DNA of 64,000 bases from Cristatella mucedo (lineage: Eukaryota > Bryozoa > Phylactolaemata > Cristatellidae), in contig WPIO01000003.1 in assembly GCA_009760855.2 (NCBI GenBank), forward strand, positions 12,142,001-12,206,000, written 5' to 3'. The notes beneath the pieces are model-generated. The model was not told the DNA's origin, did not search any database, and saw only the letters and a program-made list of their open reading frames with translations. How positions within the stretch are numbered: position 1 is the stretch's first letter; each line of letters opens with the position of its first letter. Below, piece by piece: positions 20,390-32,430 of this stretch. A program made the position numbers and the translations under genes.

Positions 20390-22200
20390 TATCTGACTTA
20401 ATCTATAACCTGCGACCAGTTTGAATACTCTCTCCAGTTCCTGGTGGTGCTATAAAGGGAAGCTGCGACCAATCAATCAAGAGGCTGCCTATTGGACGCG
20501 TCCTTCATCTCATTGGTCAAGCTCCCTGCAAGTTTCATTGGTAAAGAGCTGCAGTCGACATCGTACTTGGCAGCCTCGAGCATACACTGTTTAAGCAACA
20601 GAACTGTGCCAAAAAAACCTATAACGTTCAATAAAACGTTCGCAGAGTAAAGGAGGTTTGAGTAAGGAAGACTCTGTCGTCGCAGCAACAGCACCACTTA
20701 AGTTCGCCATTTCTGGTTAGTCCCAGTGATGCAGAGCGAGTCCACTTAAAATGAGTCGGATCGAAAACGTGCAGCTCATGAGACCGCGACCTTGTTGAGT
20801 ACGCGTCCATAAATAAACATCTTGCCTCCGGACTCAAATAAGCCTCCAATGTCAACTCTGACTGGCCGGGCGCCAGTCGTTCTGCGTTTACGGACACGCT
20901 TTTAAGAGTGTCGATAAAGTGAACCCGGGTGACATTTAAGTTATCCTCGGGGTCACGGTTGTCTAAACGTTCGCCGCCGAACACAATCACAAACTGTCTC
21001 CATCCTATAGTGCGGCTGTTGAAGTTATTCAGAACCAAGTGTTCGTGAGCCGCCCGCAATTTCCACTGCATTGTCTTGAGATTGAGGGCGTAAAGCGCTG
21101 TCAGTAAAGAAATGATATAATGGCGTCCACCGCATATGTACATGGAATCATCCACCAAGCAGGTCAAATGATTACAACGAGTTAGAGGAGCCTTCCCGCT
21201 AGTACCCTAGAGTAGGCGGACCCAGTGACATTCGATATGTCGGGCTGGGCGTTGCCTTGCCCCGGAAGGAAAAAGCCTGGGATCAGCTCCCAGAGTTCCG
21301 AGGACGGGAACTGGGTACAACGTGCTCGCTCTCTTTCGGCGGAAGCTCTCGACGGTGTTGGACGTCCGCTCCGTCTCAGCTAGCCGGGTCTTGGACGGCG
21401 TATGCTTGTACTGGTGAGACGGAGTCCTGCGACGGTGCGACTGTGGAAGCCGACTGAGCACTAACACGTTTGTTCGCGCTTGCGGTGTCATCCCGCGCCC
21501 CTGTAGTTTACCTTGTACAGGAACTTCCTCTGTAGGCTTGTTTAGTGCCCTCCTTTGTATAGCGCATGCGTGTGTATTATATAAAGTGTTGTGTACCCGA
21601 TTGATCACGCGTGAACCACTGTTACCGAAGGGCCCGGCGTAACGACCCAGAACGGACATAGATAGTAGCGAGCCATAGTGGGAGTTAGCCGCTGGCCCAT
21701 TGAACTCGGTTACAATGGCGTCCACCGCATATGTACATGGAATCATCCACCAAGCAGGTCAAATGATTACGAGTTAGAGGAGCCTTCCCGCTAGTAACTG
21801 GACGCGACCAGGAGTTTGTAACCGTGTCGAAACGGTACAGCTCTCCCGGAAAATTGGGCCGGTTGCCGAAGAAATAGACGCAGTACCTGTAGGATACAGC
21901 GGTCCACCTAAACCCCATGTCGGGAGGGTCCAGATGCGCACCGCTGGTCGTTGCGTCTGACCGCGTGTAGCTATCCAAGTTGAACTTTCGCACGCCAACT
22001 AGCCGTCAATTGTCATAGAGATTGTCATCGTTTGAGCGACAAGAGAGTAAATAATTCCGCCGACTTGTACAGCGTGTTTTTGATTCCAGCCGAACGCTCA
22101 ATCTAGCTTACCTATCCAATGAGGAGACATAGTTCGGAAAGATGTAGGTGTCGCTGAGTCATCCAAGTGCGCCGTCGACAATCGGTCCAGTCATCTCTTA
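20390..22200 (-). pseudogene. Kelch pseudogene K1 (interrupted copy)
   Basis: Read on the minus strand this is a full-length relative of the intact gene at 38604-39599. The N-terminal part (KFNLDSYTRSDATTSG, VYFFGNRPNFPGELYRFDTV) lies at about 21770-21990. The C-terminal part (LYALNLKTMQWKLRA, VIVFGGERLD, WCCCCDDRVF) lies at about 20640-21120. About 510 bases of foreign DNA separate them. The N-terminal region before KFNLDS is also broken by stops and frame changes. The 3' flank at 20390-20580 (CGACCAGTTTGAATACT..) is the one shared by all copies. It is not expected to make a protein. Confidence 0.85.
21206..21716. mobile_element. Foreign insertion in Kelch K1, flanked by ~85-bp direct repeats
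   Basis: The Kelch segment TGGCGTCCACCGCATATGTA... through GCCTTCCCGCTAGTA occurs on both sides (about 21121-21205 and 21717-21798), nearly identical. Between them is G/C-richer DNA with a TATATAAAG motif near 21580 and a GTTACCGAAGGGCCCGGCG block, which look LTR- or promoter-like. No LTR pair, primer site or coding frame can be proven. The direct repeat is far longer than an integrase target-site duplication, so a repair- or duplication-linked insertion is possible. Confidence 0.45.
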
Positions 22201-24086
22201 GGACCCACGGCCTTCTTAATACTTACACGTGGTGTGTAAAATGTTTTGGAATGCCATTCAAAGAGTGTCATCGTTTATCCTGGCTGAGTATTAATTGAAT
22301 TATTTTTCTATCAGGAAAATTTAGATATTCGTTTAAGTAGCATTTCAAAAATAGTGGAGAACGCATGTGCGGCCTCAGACGATAAACATTTTCAACTTAT
22401 GCACGACAATGACTGGAACGATATGCTGGGCTGTGGTTTTCTAGTTGACAATGCAGATTTTTGTGAATACTCTCTATTGTTTAAGTCCATAAAAGTCTTT
22501 AAGAGTTTCGTGAAAGTTAATTGAAGCAGCTAAGTGTCGTCATGTAGGTGGCTGTCAATGGTAGCTGTAGTAGTCATTGCAGTTCTATTCAACGCCATAA
22601 AGTCGCCACAGTGTCTGTGCGAGGAAGAAACTCAACTCAGTTGAGACCTTTATGTTCAGTAGTGACTAACGTCACGGCATCCACTAACTTGACGACATTC
22701 AAATCAAAATAAAAAGCCATCAGTTCCTTACAGCCTTTGCTCAATCCGAATGGATTTTTCTTTGTATTTTCACGCTACCAAATAATGCTAGTCAGGTGTA
22801 GGCATCAGTGGGTCTTGGCCCGCGGGTCACTTGCTCTCTCTTTAACGGTGATTTTGAGTCCTGGTGCATGCGATGCTTGAGTGACTACTGCAGGCAAACG
22901 TGATAGCCATGAAGGCTCTGCTGCCACTATAGGAATGAGGCTGTTAATTCAGGTAACCAATAAGGGCATGAGAGATATGCTAATGAATAGAGCCTCGGCG
23001 AACCTATGTTTCTTAAGCGTTTCTCTAAAAGGCTCTTCTGCTGCAGTATAAAAAAGGCCGTTAAAGTAGCTAACTTTTTTTTGTTCTTCCTCCAGTACCA
23101 AGAGAATTTTTTTATTTCCAAACTAACAAGGGTATTTTGCCAGAATCGTGTACAAGTTTAAATTCTCGGTTAATGCTTATCATACTTATAATCGGTGATC
23201 GTGAAAAAGTCAGCATTAATTTTAATTATTTAATTTACCTATTCTGTAAATCAATAACCATTTTCGTCACCGGCCAAAGATAAATCCCACGAATGTCCCT
23301 GTCACTGTCCGTTAAGCGTGAGAGACTTAATCAGTGTCTAGCCACTATTCCCGCCGGCATATCCTGTAGTGTTGTTAGCCATTTTTGTCGATTTGTCCGA
23401 CAATGTCGCTACTCGGGCTGGCTACGCTTCTGCACATTACGGGCAGCATTTTCAAAAATTCCTTCGGGAGAAACTACGCAAGTAAGCAATGAATGTTTTT
23501 GCGGCGAGTCGGGACGCATGCTCATATTCACGAATCGTTGTATGAATATAGAATTTCAGGTTAAGCATGGCGTTCCTTAAAGCGCCAACAAGCGTACGGA
23601 ATACATGCAAATGATTTGACTTTCATAAAACAACGCTTTTGTCGTTGTCATTATGTTTACCCTATGCATATGGTTTTGATTTAGTGCTAGAAATTTCCGT
23701 TTCTTAGCCGATAGTTATTGTCACGAACGCCTCGAGCGTCCCCGGAAGTAAGTCTTTGCCATAAAGGAAGCGAGAAACTGGTATTAGGTCCTCACTGGCA
23801 CGCGACCGAATGCTGGCCTGGCGGAGCTTGCTCATTGAAAAAAAACATTTAGCAAGTTGCTAAAGAATTACCAGTGCACGCTTGTGAACGCCCTCGAAAA
23901 AAGAGCAAGAAGCAATTGATGTCGTCTCTGAACAGTAATAATTCCGTGCATTTTCTGGCTCCACATTCCACAGATCACGAGCTGCACATTTCTAGTCAGG
24001 AAGCAAGCAGATGGCTAACCAGCAGTACGGAGCTCCCGCGAGTACGACCCTTGGGCTCGGTCGCTGACTTTGAATGGGAGACTACT
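22201..24086. repeat. Duplicated upstream flank of Kelch copies, with SINE remnants
   Basis: Blocks at 22550-22960 (GTCGCCACAGTG.CTGTGCG, 'ttccttacagcctttgctca', 'gctagtcaggt', 'gccatgaaggctctgctg') and 23040-23420 recur near 29200-29500, 32060-32430 and 41500-42900. A decayed family-1 SINE body lies at about 22870-22960. No exon is recognised from 23420 to 24086. Confidence 0.55.
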
Positions 24087-24262
24087 GGTGAGCCGTGATG
24101 GCGCACCAGGTAAGCTGGTTTCTTATCACGACCTCAGTCCCGAGGTTGTGGGTTCGAATCCTGCGGTCGGAATTCCTTTATTGCCACTGCAAGTGGTGAC
24201 AATATCCGTTGAGGCTCTTCTGTCGCTATACACAAGCCGCTGTCAAATCGGCTTGTATTTCC
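24087..24262 (+). mobile_element. tRNA-derived SINE, family 1
   Basis: It starts GGTGAGCCGTGATGGCGCAC, carries a perfect B box GGTTCGAATCC at 24151-24161, and continues CACTGCAAGTGGTGACAATA, TGAGGCTCTTCTGTCGC and AAGCCGCTGTCAAATCGGC. It runs straight into a LINE 3' end. Confidence 0.85.
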
Positions 24263-24508
24263 CTGTGTCCCGTGTTTCATCTTTCATATGCTTATGCGTG
24301 CTGACACCGTGCATGCTGCCCCTAACCACATTTGCATACTGACCCTGTGCATGTCACCCCTAACCATATTATTCATTTTGTTTGTTTTTCAAGCATGATT
24401 TTACTTACCATTCAATTGCATTTCCCTTTGCAGCAAATGTGAAGCGCCTAGAAAGAGACTAAGTTATCTGAGGGCTCTTTATCAAGTGCATTATTATTAT
24501 TATTAAGT
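24263..24508 (+). mobile_element. L2-type LINE, 3' terminus
   Basis: It contains 'tgcttatgcgtgctgacacc', TGACCCTGTGCATGTCACCC, TTCCCTTTGCAGCAAATG and GCGCCTAGAAAGAGACTAAG, with an (ATT)n tail to about 24506. Confidence 0.85.
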
Positions 24509-24514
24509 AGCATG

Positions 24515-25835
24515 AAATTAGCAACTTCTAAAAGCTGAAAACTGGAAAGGAGTGCAACAGCCGGCAGAAGGGGCGTATTTGTCTCTGCGTATGAATATTG
24601 CAAGTGATTTTCACAGACTTGGACATGCAGAACAAAAGCGCCTGAGACCAAAGTCCTTAAGAGTAGGGATTGAACAGCTAATTTATGGTTGATGCAGGAT
24701 CTGAGGACCCAAATAAGTGTACTCGTGTAGAAATTCAGTTCATGGTGTAAAGAAAGAGCCAAGCAGTGGCAGGCCTTGTAGATCGGAGTAAGACTCTCGC
24801 CCTGTATGATTGACCAACAAACGAGGGGAGGGGCATGTATCTCCGTCGGTAACTCCAAAGTCATAAAGACCAGGTGTCATAAAGACCAGGAGAGTTTTGT
24901 ATAGCGCACTCACAGCCTAAGTGGCTTTCGGTACGCATTCGGTAGCCAACAGACTTCGTCTCACGCAACAAAGAGAAAGTGGGAAGCATAGCAGAGTTAG
25001 GAGAGCAGTTGAGGTAGTGAGTAGCATAGAAGTAGCAGTTCAGGACCGCTGAAAAAGATGTGCCATAGTCGGCAGTCGGAGAGTAGATGTCGTTGCGTAA
25101 GAATTGTGGAAGCGAGTTCCACAGTCTAGGACCTGCAGAGCTAAAGCTTCTGTCGCCAACTGTCTTTAAGCGGAGGAATGGGACAGCTAATTTATTGTCC
25201 ACACAGGACCTGAGGGCGCGAACAGGCTGAAACTGATGCAGCAGTTCAGCTAGGTACGAAGGAGCCAAGCCGTGGCGGGCCTTGTGGGTCAGCGTAAGAA
25301 CTTTGCTCTGTATCCTTTGCTCCACTGGCAACCATCCTAGCTCTTTCAGCACAGATCCTTCATCTAAGGAGACGCAATAATACATGGCTGTATCGCTAAC
25401 ATTTCTTGAGGCGTAGCCATATGACTTCTTAACTTTAGAGGTGTGATAGCTGTTTTTGGTTGCCCAGCCAAAGCTACATTAAGAAATCCAGTCGAGACTG
25501 AACTGTGGAGAAGCAGAGACAGCAAACGGTTAAGATAGGATCTTTTCGGCACTCTGCTAGTCAGACGATCTGCTGGATGAGACTTGGCCACTGTGGTTAG
25601 GCTGTAGGCTGCCACGCTGAGTGCTTTGCTGTTTTTATTACGTTGTCGCCATGTCTGACGCGTGTGATCTTGAGATCACGAGGGGCACGCTGTCTTATGG
25701 TAGGAGAGTGCTGGTCCGCCTTCAATATGGCAGGCCCATCTTTAAAGTATTGGGCGGCTTGCACATACTAATGGCGGAGTGGGCAGACCAAGAGTTCAGG
25801 CTACCGTCAATGCCATGGCAAAAACCCAGCGGAGC
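24515..25835 (-). mobile_element. Repeat family B, copies 2a and 2b in tandem
   Basis: Copy 2b contains the best LINE-derived frame of the family (minus, 24861-25385): ELGWLPVEQRIQSKVLTLTH, APSYLAELLHQF, LRSCVDNKLAVPFLRLKTVG and GPRLWNSLPQFLRNDIYSP, an L2/CR1-type RT C-terminus. Its leader (25390-25835) matches the other copies. A second truncated copy, 2a (24515-24845), repeats the coding tail in a more decayed form. No full-length RT is attached, so the unit is non-autonomous or dead. Confidence 0.8.
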
Positions 25836-25908
25836 CCGAAGCATATTGATGGTTGTTTAGTGCCAACTCTCTGCTACTGGTAAACACGCTCTAACATTTA
25901 CTTACTTT

Positions 25909-25981
25909 GAAGTACACAGCCAAGAATTGGCGAGCCGAATGGAAAACGTCTCGATTTCGGGAACCGTAGGTGTTATGTCCT
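25909..25981 (-). pseudogene. Relic signal-peptide exon (B2)
   Basis: The minus-strand sequence matches B1 exon 1 over its length: AACACCTACGGTTC then CGA.CGAGACGT, and a donor-like AAAGTAAGTAAAT. A one-base deletion has removed the ATG (ATGAAC became AT-AAC), and the core reads VFHSARQFLAVYF rather than VFLFGATFLACLV. One base is also missing before the donor, which changes the phase. The flanks match 12.9 kb and 17.6-18.0 kb. It is most simply a dead duplicate of the B1 5' end. Confidence 0.65.
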
Positions 25982-26039
25982 GCACGGGAAATGAGCCTCG
26001 CCATCAAAAAAGGCGGCCAGCCGCCTCCTTCCCAAATGG

Positions 26040-26760
26040 CATAGAAATTGCATGACAGGAAACGTAATTGGTTGTCGCCTACGGCACCGTGTCTTCTCAC
26101 CATGAGGCCCAGTGGCTGCAGGTCCTGTCTCGGATGACCACAGGATTGAGTAGGACTTTGTGCTCGATGTTTCTTCACTCATTCAATTAGCACGTCTTTG
26201 CCTCCCCAGGGCTGGAACCTTCCAGGGCTCAGCTCGCCAGCTACGCTAGTAGAAAACACCATTCGCCTGAGGGTGCTGCAAGAGCCAACTAACTTCCCTA
26301 TCGTCACTACTAACCACAAAAAGAACGCTCGTGATTAGAAAGTTGGCTAATATTACCGACCAAATCCGATTTCTTCCATTTGAACTTGTGCTAATATCCC
26401 TAACCTAATAGGGACAAAGGTGACGTAGACCGAATCAGCAATTTAATTGCAGAATTAAGAATAAGAACCACTCTGCTGGCTGGCATCACTTCAATTGTTC
26501 AACACAGCCGTGCAAGCTGACCTATGCCAGACATAATGCTTTTTAATGTACTTTGAAGCTCCAAATGATACGTTGGAAATATTGTAAAAAGCAGCTATCA
26601 GATGCTCTAGGCATGTCACCTGGCACAGCTGGCATTCAAACATCGCCGAAATGAGGCACTGCTTATATCCACACCGATTTGTAGACTGTTGGGTGTGTAC
26701 ATCTGCGAAATCTACCTCGTGCGTCCTGCATGGAGACACTGAGCACTTTAATATTTCAAT
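26040..26760. repeat. Paralogous segments (to 17.6-18.0 kb, and to 34.8/43.8 kb)
   Basis: The segment 26040-26430 aligns by eye with 17580-18000. The segment 26490-26760 (GTTCAACACAGCCGTGCAAG ... CTATCAGATGC ... TTATATCCACACCGATTTG ... GCGTCCTGCATGGAGACA) is a diverged third copy of the unit at 34775-35000 and 43776-44010. No exon is supported. Confidence 0.55.
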
Positions 26761-27079
26761 AGCAAATAAGCTAAAATGAATCTAATGTACCTACTGCCGT
26801 CCCTATTACGTAATACAATTGAAACTTTAATAATGGTATATAGGCTAAAGAGAACCTTTTCTACTGTTGAGATTCCTCTATGAGCTCCTTCCAGCACATA
26901 AATATCGTGGATAGTGAAAATCAAGAATAGTCTCTCAGTTGAAGCCACGACAGATTATATTTGCATGTGAGCACATAGTTCTCACTGATGTCTTTCCTAC
27001 AAGGCATCGCATGACTTTGAAGTTCATTTATATATACACTTTAAAATAGTGTTAACTTATAATATGCTCTCGGCGAACT

Positions 27080-28300
27080 TTTCACGCCGCCCTATCTGAT
27101 TTAACCTATAACCGGCGACCAGTTTGACACTACTGTCCAGTACACGGAGGTGTTGTAATAAGAGGCTGCTACAAATCAAACAGGAGGCTGCTTATTGAAC
27201 GTGTCGATCGTCTCATTGGTCAAGCTCCGGGCAAGATTCTGAGGTAAAGAGCTGCAGTCTTCACCATTCTTGGCAGCCTTGATCTTGCACTACCTAGGCA
27301 AAGGAAGTTCACCTAAACTAAGGACGAACACTCTCCAATGATTAAGCACGGTTCGGACAAAGAATGCTCTGCCATCGCAGCAGCAGCAGCACTTCAGTTC
27401 ATTTGTGGTATATCCCTCCCGTGCAACCCGAGTCCAAATGAGACGAGTAGGATTGAACACGTGCAGCACGTGAGACCACGACTTTACCGAACTCTTGAGT
27501 ACTCTATGAAAAAAATATCTCTCCTTGGTACTCAAATTAGCCCGAAATATTGCCATGGGCAGGCGGGATAAAAAAAAATAGAAAAAAATTCTAGCTGCTT
27601 AAACAGCCTCTTTTTGTATAGCGACAGAAGAGCCTTGACGGCTATCACCACCGCTTGCAGTGGCGATAAAGGATCGCCCACCGCAGGAATCGAACCCACG
27701 ACCTCGGGACCAAGGTCATGAAAGCAACCGCCTTACCTAGTGGGCCATCACGGCTCACCGAATGCCAGTCGTTCTGGGTTTAAGGTACACGTTATTAAGA
27801 GTGTCAAAAAAGTGAACCCGGGTGAAATTTGAGCTGTCACCGTGGTTGCCGGTGAGTGATCCTCTGCCGCCAAAGACAATCATAAATTTCTTTAATGCTA
27901 TCGAGCGTCTGTCACCGTAAGCCAGGACTAAATTATCATGAGCCACCAGAAATTTCCAGTGCATCCACTCGAGGGCGTAAAATGTTGTCGCTAGAGGAAA
28001 TCTATGATAGTACATGGAGTCGTCCACCAAACAGACCTGATAAAGAGAAAAGCATAGGGGTAGCTTCTCCGCTCGTCACCGGACGCGACCAGGAGTTCAT
28101 AATCGTATCGAAACAATACAGCTCGCTCGGAAATTCGGTCCCCAGCGCCGCTGCAGCACTTACCCAGTTGCCAAGGAAATAGACTCAGTCACTGTAGGCT
28201 ACAGCCGTGCACCAATACCCCTATATTGAGTGTGTCTGGAAGTGCACCGCTGGTCGTTACCTCTGTCCACATGTAGATCTCTAGGTTGAACTCGGTTCTA
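27080..28300 (-). pseudogene. Kelch pseudogene K2 (SINE-interrupted)
   Basis: Minus-strand Kelch fragments are recognisable: SHVLHVFNPTRLIWTRVARE and CCCCCDGRAFF at 27300-27560, then after a SINE, VDDSMYYHRF..LYALE and FMIVFGGRGS at 27770-28030, and VYFLGNW with N-terminal pieces up to 28300. Frameshifts and a small insertion in the YFLGNW block break the frame. The shared 3' flank is at 27090-27290. Confidence 0.8.
27569..27759 (-). mobile_element. tRNA-derived SINE, family 1, inserted in Kelch K2
   Basis: Minus-strand head GGTGAGCCGTGATGGCCC, B box GGTTCGATTCC, body GGTGATAGCCGTCAAGGC, end CAAAAAGAGGCTGTTTAAGC and a T/A-rich tail (plus strand ataaaaaaaaatag). The Kelch frame continues on either side. 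Confidence 0.88.
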
Positions 28301-28324
28301 CCTTTTAACTACTGGTAAGTTGCC

Positions 28325-28850
28325 TTTGGTAAGTGACTCTGGAATTCATTTATTTATATTAATAAAAATAATATTAGTCTAAATAATGCTCACTGCAAAC
28401 TTTTCAAAGTTCCCTATTCGATTTAATTTATTACCAGCGACCAGTTTGACATCACTGTCCAGTACACGGAGGTGGTGCAATGCGAGGCTGCTATAAATAG
28501 ATTAAGAGGCTGCTTTTTGGACGCGTCGATCATCTCATTTATCATTGTCTTCTAATGTCAGTGTGTCTGGAGGTGCACCGCTGGTCGTTACCTTTGTCCA
28601 CGTGTAGCTATCTAGGTTGAACACGCCGAGTGGCCATCTATTATTACGGAGGTCGTCGTCACTTGAGTAAAAAACCAAACGAGTGCATAACTCTGCCGAC
28701 TTGTACAGCACGCTTTTCATTCCAGTTGAACGCGTAATCCCACTTGCCTAGCCAGTAAGGAGACATCGTCTGGGAAGGTGTAGGTGCCGCTGAGCAACCC
28801 ATGTGGGACGTTGACAATTGATCCCGTCATCTCTTAGACGGTGGTATTCC
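28325..28850 (-). pseudogene. Kelch pseudogene K2b (internal deletion)
   Basis: The common 3' flank (CGACCAGTTTGACATCACTG, GAGGCTGCTTTTTGGACGCG) is fused directly to the N-terminal Kelch coding block (FNLDSYTWTKVTTSGAPPDT) near 28555. The middle and C-terminal blades are missing. The same fusion is found at 33.4 and 41.28 kb. Confidence 0.8.
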
Positions 28851-29868
28851 TAATACATATACGAGGCATTTAAGACTCACTGGAATGTCATTAAAAGAGA
28901 TTCATTGTTTATCCAGTCTGAACATGTATTGAATTATCTTTCCATTTATCAGAAAAGTTTAGATCTTCGTGTAAAAAGAAACATTTCACAAATAGTGCAG
29001 AATGCTGGACCCGGCGTAGACATAATGTTTTTAACCTATACAAGAAACTAATTGGAATGATGTGCATGGGCATGGTTATCTCATCAACAATGTAGATTTT
29101 ATTATTAGTCTCTACAGTTCCAATTCAAAAACATCTTAAAGAGTGTCGCGAAAGTTTATTGAAGCTATTGAAGTACTTAAGAGTTGCCACATATGGGGGA
29201 TCGCTGGTAGCAACAATAGTCATTACAGTTCTAGTCATGTCACAAAGTCGCCACATTAGCTGTGCGAAGAAGAAAATAAAAGCAGTAGAAAGTTGTATTC
29301 GGTAGCAACTGACATCTCGGAGTGTACTAACTTGACAACATTAAAAGAGAAGATACAAAGCTTTCAGTTCCTTACAGCCTGTGCTCAGTACAAATGGGTT
29401 GTTCTTTGTGCTTGTCCAATACCGGTTAGTGCTAGTCAGGTAACTCATTCCTGGGTGTCAGCCACGGGCAACATGCTCGGTCTTTTCCCGTGATTTAGAG
29501 TCCAGCATAGGCAAGGCTGCGCACAATAATATTGTTTTGCGTTCAATGCTCTGATATTCAAAAATAAATATATTGCAATATTCAATTTCAAAAATACAGT
29601 ATATTGCAATATTGTATGCCACCAATGGTATATATTGCACATCTTACAAATCACATATTGCAATTTATTGTCAATGATTTTACCAATCCTCTTCACATTC
29701 TTTTTAGTCCTCTTCCTTATCATCAGCTGTCTCCGAGTAATTTTCATTCACTGTCATAGTGACAGGAGCCAAAGTCCACAGCTACTTGGTTTGATTCAGA
29801 AAAAAGCAGCGCCTCTGAGGTTCTGGGCTTCAAACTACGTAGTTGAGGACAGAACACTCACTTTGCTA
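28851..29868. repeat. Duplicated Kelch upstream flank
   Basis: The region 29150-29480 repeats the 'agttccttacagcctgtgctcagt..gctagtcaggta' block also seen at 22.7, 41.5 and 42.3 kb. The stretch 29530-29670 is A/T-rich with several ATATTGCA words. No coding exon is seen. Confidence 0.5.
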
Positions 29869-30100
<232 letters not shown>

Positions 30101-30191
30101 TTGGAAGCAAGAAACACATGTTAATTTACTTGCTGCATGCTTTCTTCTCTTCAACACGCTGTCGCTTGAGTGCTCGCTCAGCAAAAGACAA

Positions 30192-31560
30192 TTAAACACC
30201 ATCATCTACAACTTCTTCCGAGTCCTGAGCTGCAGTTAGCAACAATCGTTCAATAGTACCTTCTTCATGAATGGCAAAAGTGTTCTCCTTCTTCGCTTGT
30301 ATCTTGACGATGGCCGCTTCCAAATCTTTGCTGTGGATGATATCTGTATTTTTGCCAAGATAGCGGTCGAAGCCAAACTCAGGATACGAGTCAAAAGTCG
30401 ACCAGAATAAAACATCCGATTCTTTGAACGACATGTCGCGTCGCTGCAGCCCTGCAGTAACAGATTTTAAATCGGGCAATGCTTGCTTGCAATCCCGAAT
30501 ATTCATTTGCTGCCCAGCTTTGGGAACAAGGTCCATTACTTCACCGTCTGCCTTTTCATCAAGATTTAGAAGGAGTCTTTCGAATCGCTGAAACATATCT
30601 AAAACGCCTGTTCGGCGGGTGACGTTGCGCTTAAGTGGGCGCAGGGATAACATCAAGCGCATTCGACCTCACGGTTTGAGTGTTGACAACTTTGACACGA
30701 ACTTCCCAATTAACTGATTCAGTTGTGATGAATGTGCTTATGTATGCCTCAATAGCCAAATTAAAACGGTGACTGCGGCATCCCAGAAGAGGCACACCAA
30801 GAAGGTCCACTGTTGCCTTGTTGGTTGAGCAGTTGTCCCCAATCAAACAGAAAAGGGGGTCGAGAGGCAAGGAGTACGACTAAGTGTCAATTTGATGAAA
30901 GTCACATGGTTCTCGGCAGTAGAATTCGTCTCCTCAATGAGAGGTGCGAAGGCCAACGGATGAATTTCCGGATCAGCAGCATGCTCCTTGCCATGGTAGA
31001 CGATACAAAGACCTATAAAGTGTGTTGAATCCTCAGACCAGCCATCAAGCACAAGAGTAAAAGTGGTAGCAGTAGCGACCTTGACAGATATCTTTTTCCT
31101 CCGCCTCCACCAGCTTGAACATATATTTCTTAAGTGTTTTGACAGAGATGGATTACAGTTTCGTATTGCTTCGGGTGAGCTCTTTTTCGCAAAAGATCAA
31201 TTCGAGCTCATCCATGACGATCCATTCCAGTATTTGAACACATTGGTTGATCGACTATCAAGCATGAACACCAAGGTGGTCTTTCCAGATACTGATTTCC
31301 AGTTCAGGTGATGACACTTGATGTTTCGGATTTGCCTTCTCAATGTGCATGTTGCATCAAGTGAAACATTTCTAGATGATTCGGATGCTTCTGCTTGATG
31401 TGGGATATCAGATTCGAGTATCCGAGCTTATTGTTTTGTTTTCAAACAGTTCTACAAGTGCATTTCCACGTATTGGCTTCAGAACAAACAGGATTCTTGC
31501 CAAAGTAAAGCTGACAGACCTTCTTTTTGTCAGGTGGAAATGTAGGATGAGAAATTAAAC
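30192..31560 (-). mobile_element. Decayed hAT-type DNA transposon (BED finger plus transposase)
   Basis: Read on the minus strand, the order of pieces is: a BED-type zinc finger at about 31370-31530 (Cys-x-Leu motif, W..C.C, then GYSNLISHIKQKHPNHLE), a linker, a catalytic-region block VLDGWSEDSTHFIGLCIVYH at about 31040, LIGDNCSTNKATVDLLGVPL followed by GCRSHRFNLA at about 30780-30840, and a C-terminal part at 30192-30660. The blocks lie in three different frames with internal stops, so no transposase is made. The 'GDNC.TNK..A..LGVPL.GC.SHRFNLA' signature is familiar from hAT-superfamily transposases; this assignment is from memory of the family pattern. Confidence 0.75.
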
Positions 31561-32430
31561 TCGACGTCGAAGTTAGCCACCTCTGAGAACAAAATGACGC
31601 CACCACGATTGTACACGATAGTGCACACGGACAATTGTGATTGGTTGAAAATGATTAATACGGATATGTGTCCGGATATAATTTTACTTGGATCTTTTCA
31701 AAGGCAAAAAGTCAATTTACGTATTTTAGGCATTACACATCACGTGATAGAGACGAATAGGTTTATAATAATACTATATGATGTTATAATATATTGTCTA
31801 AGATATTGGTACTTTCAAACGTCAAACGAATTAGCACAGTATATTGTAGCCAATATACTGAAGTATATTCTAGCCAATATACTGCATTATATTCTATCGA
31901 CAATGCGTTGTATCCCAGAATTACCTGTGGGTGCTCCTTGTTTGACTAATGTGAGCCTAAGTAGTAGCCGCACAGGCTCTCTTGCCACTACTCAAATAAG
32001 ATTGTTAAATCAGCTAACCTGTAAGGGCTTAAAGGATATACTAATAAATAGTGATTATTAATGCTATCTATTGGAACAGTTTTCTATAAGGCTCTCCTGC
32101 CGACTTTAAAAAGAGGCCGTATAAGCGGCTAATCCTTTCTTTTGACCGTTCAGCAGTACCGACCACATTTTAAATTCCGAAAGTAATTCGTGAACTTTTT
32201 CGCAAACAAAACAAGTTTAAATTCTTAGTTAATTCAAAAAAATTTCTAATGTTAATTAAGAATAGTCTTGTCCAACAACGTATGTAAGAGTTTCGGGAAA
32301 GTTAATTGAAGCCATTAAAAGAGCTAAGGGTTGTTACCGAGGGAGCGGTCAGTGGAAGTGGCATTAGTCATTGCAGCGTTAGTCAATGTCACAAAGTCAC
32401 TCAATGTCTAGAAAAAGCGGCCAACGATCG
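31561..32430. other. A/T-rich spacer with SINE remnants
   Basis: Repeated CAATATACTG / GTATATTCTAGCC words occur at 31838-31900. Remnants of the family-1 SINE 3' body and of the Kelch upstream flank lie at about 31970-32430. A 155-codon plus frame at 31594-32061 is low-complexity and not believed. Confidence 0.4.

Noticed and set aside
24861-25385. 174-codon host gene
   Set aside because: It has the reverse-transcriptase C-terminal signature and repeats at other loci of family B.
31594-32061. 155-codon plus-strand frame
   Set aside because: A/T-rich low-complexity sequence covering short repeats and a SINE remnant.
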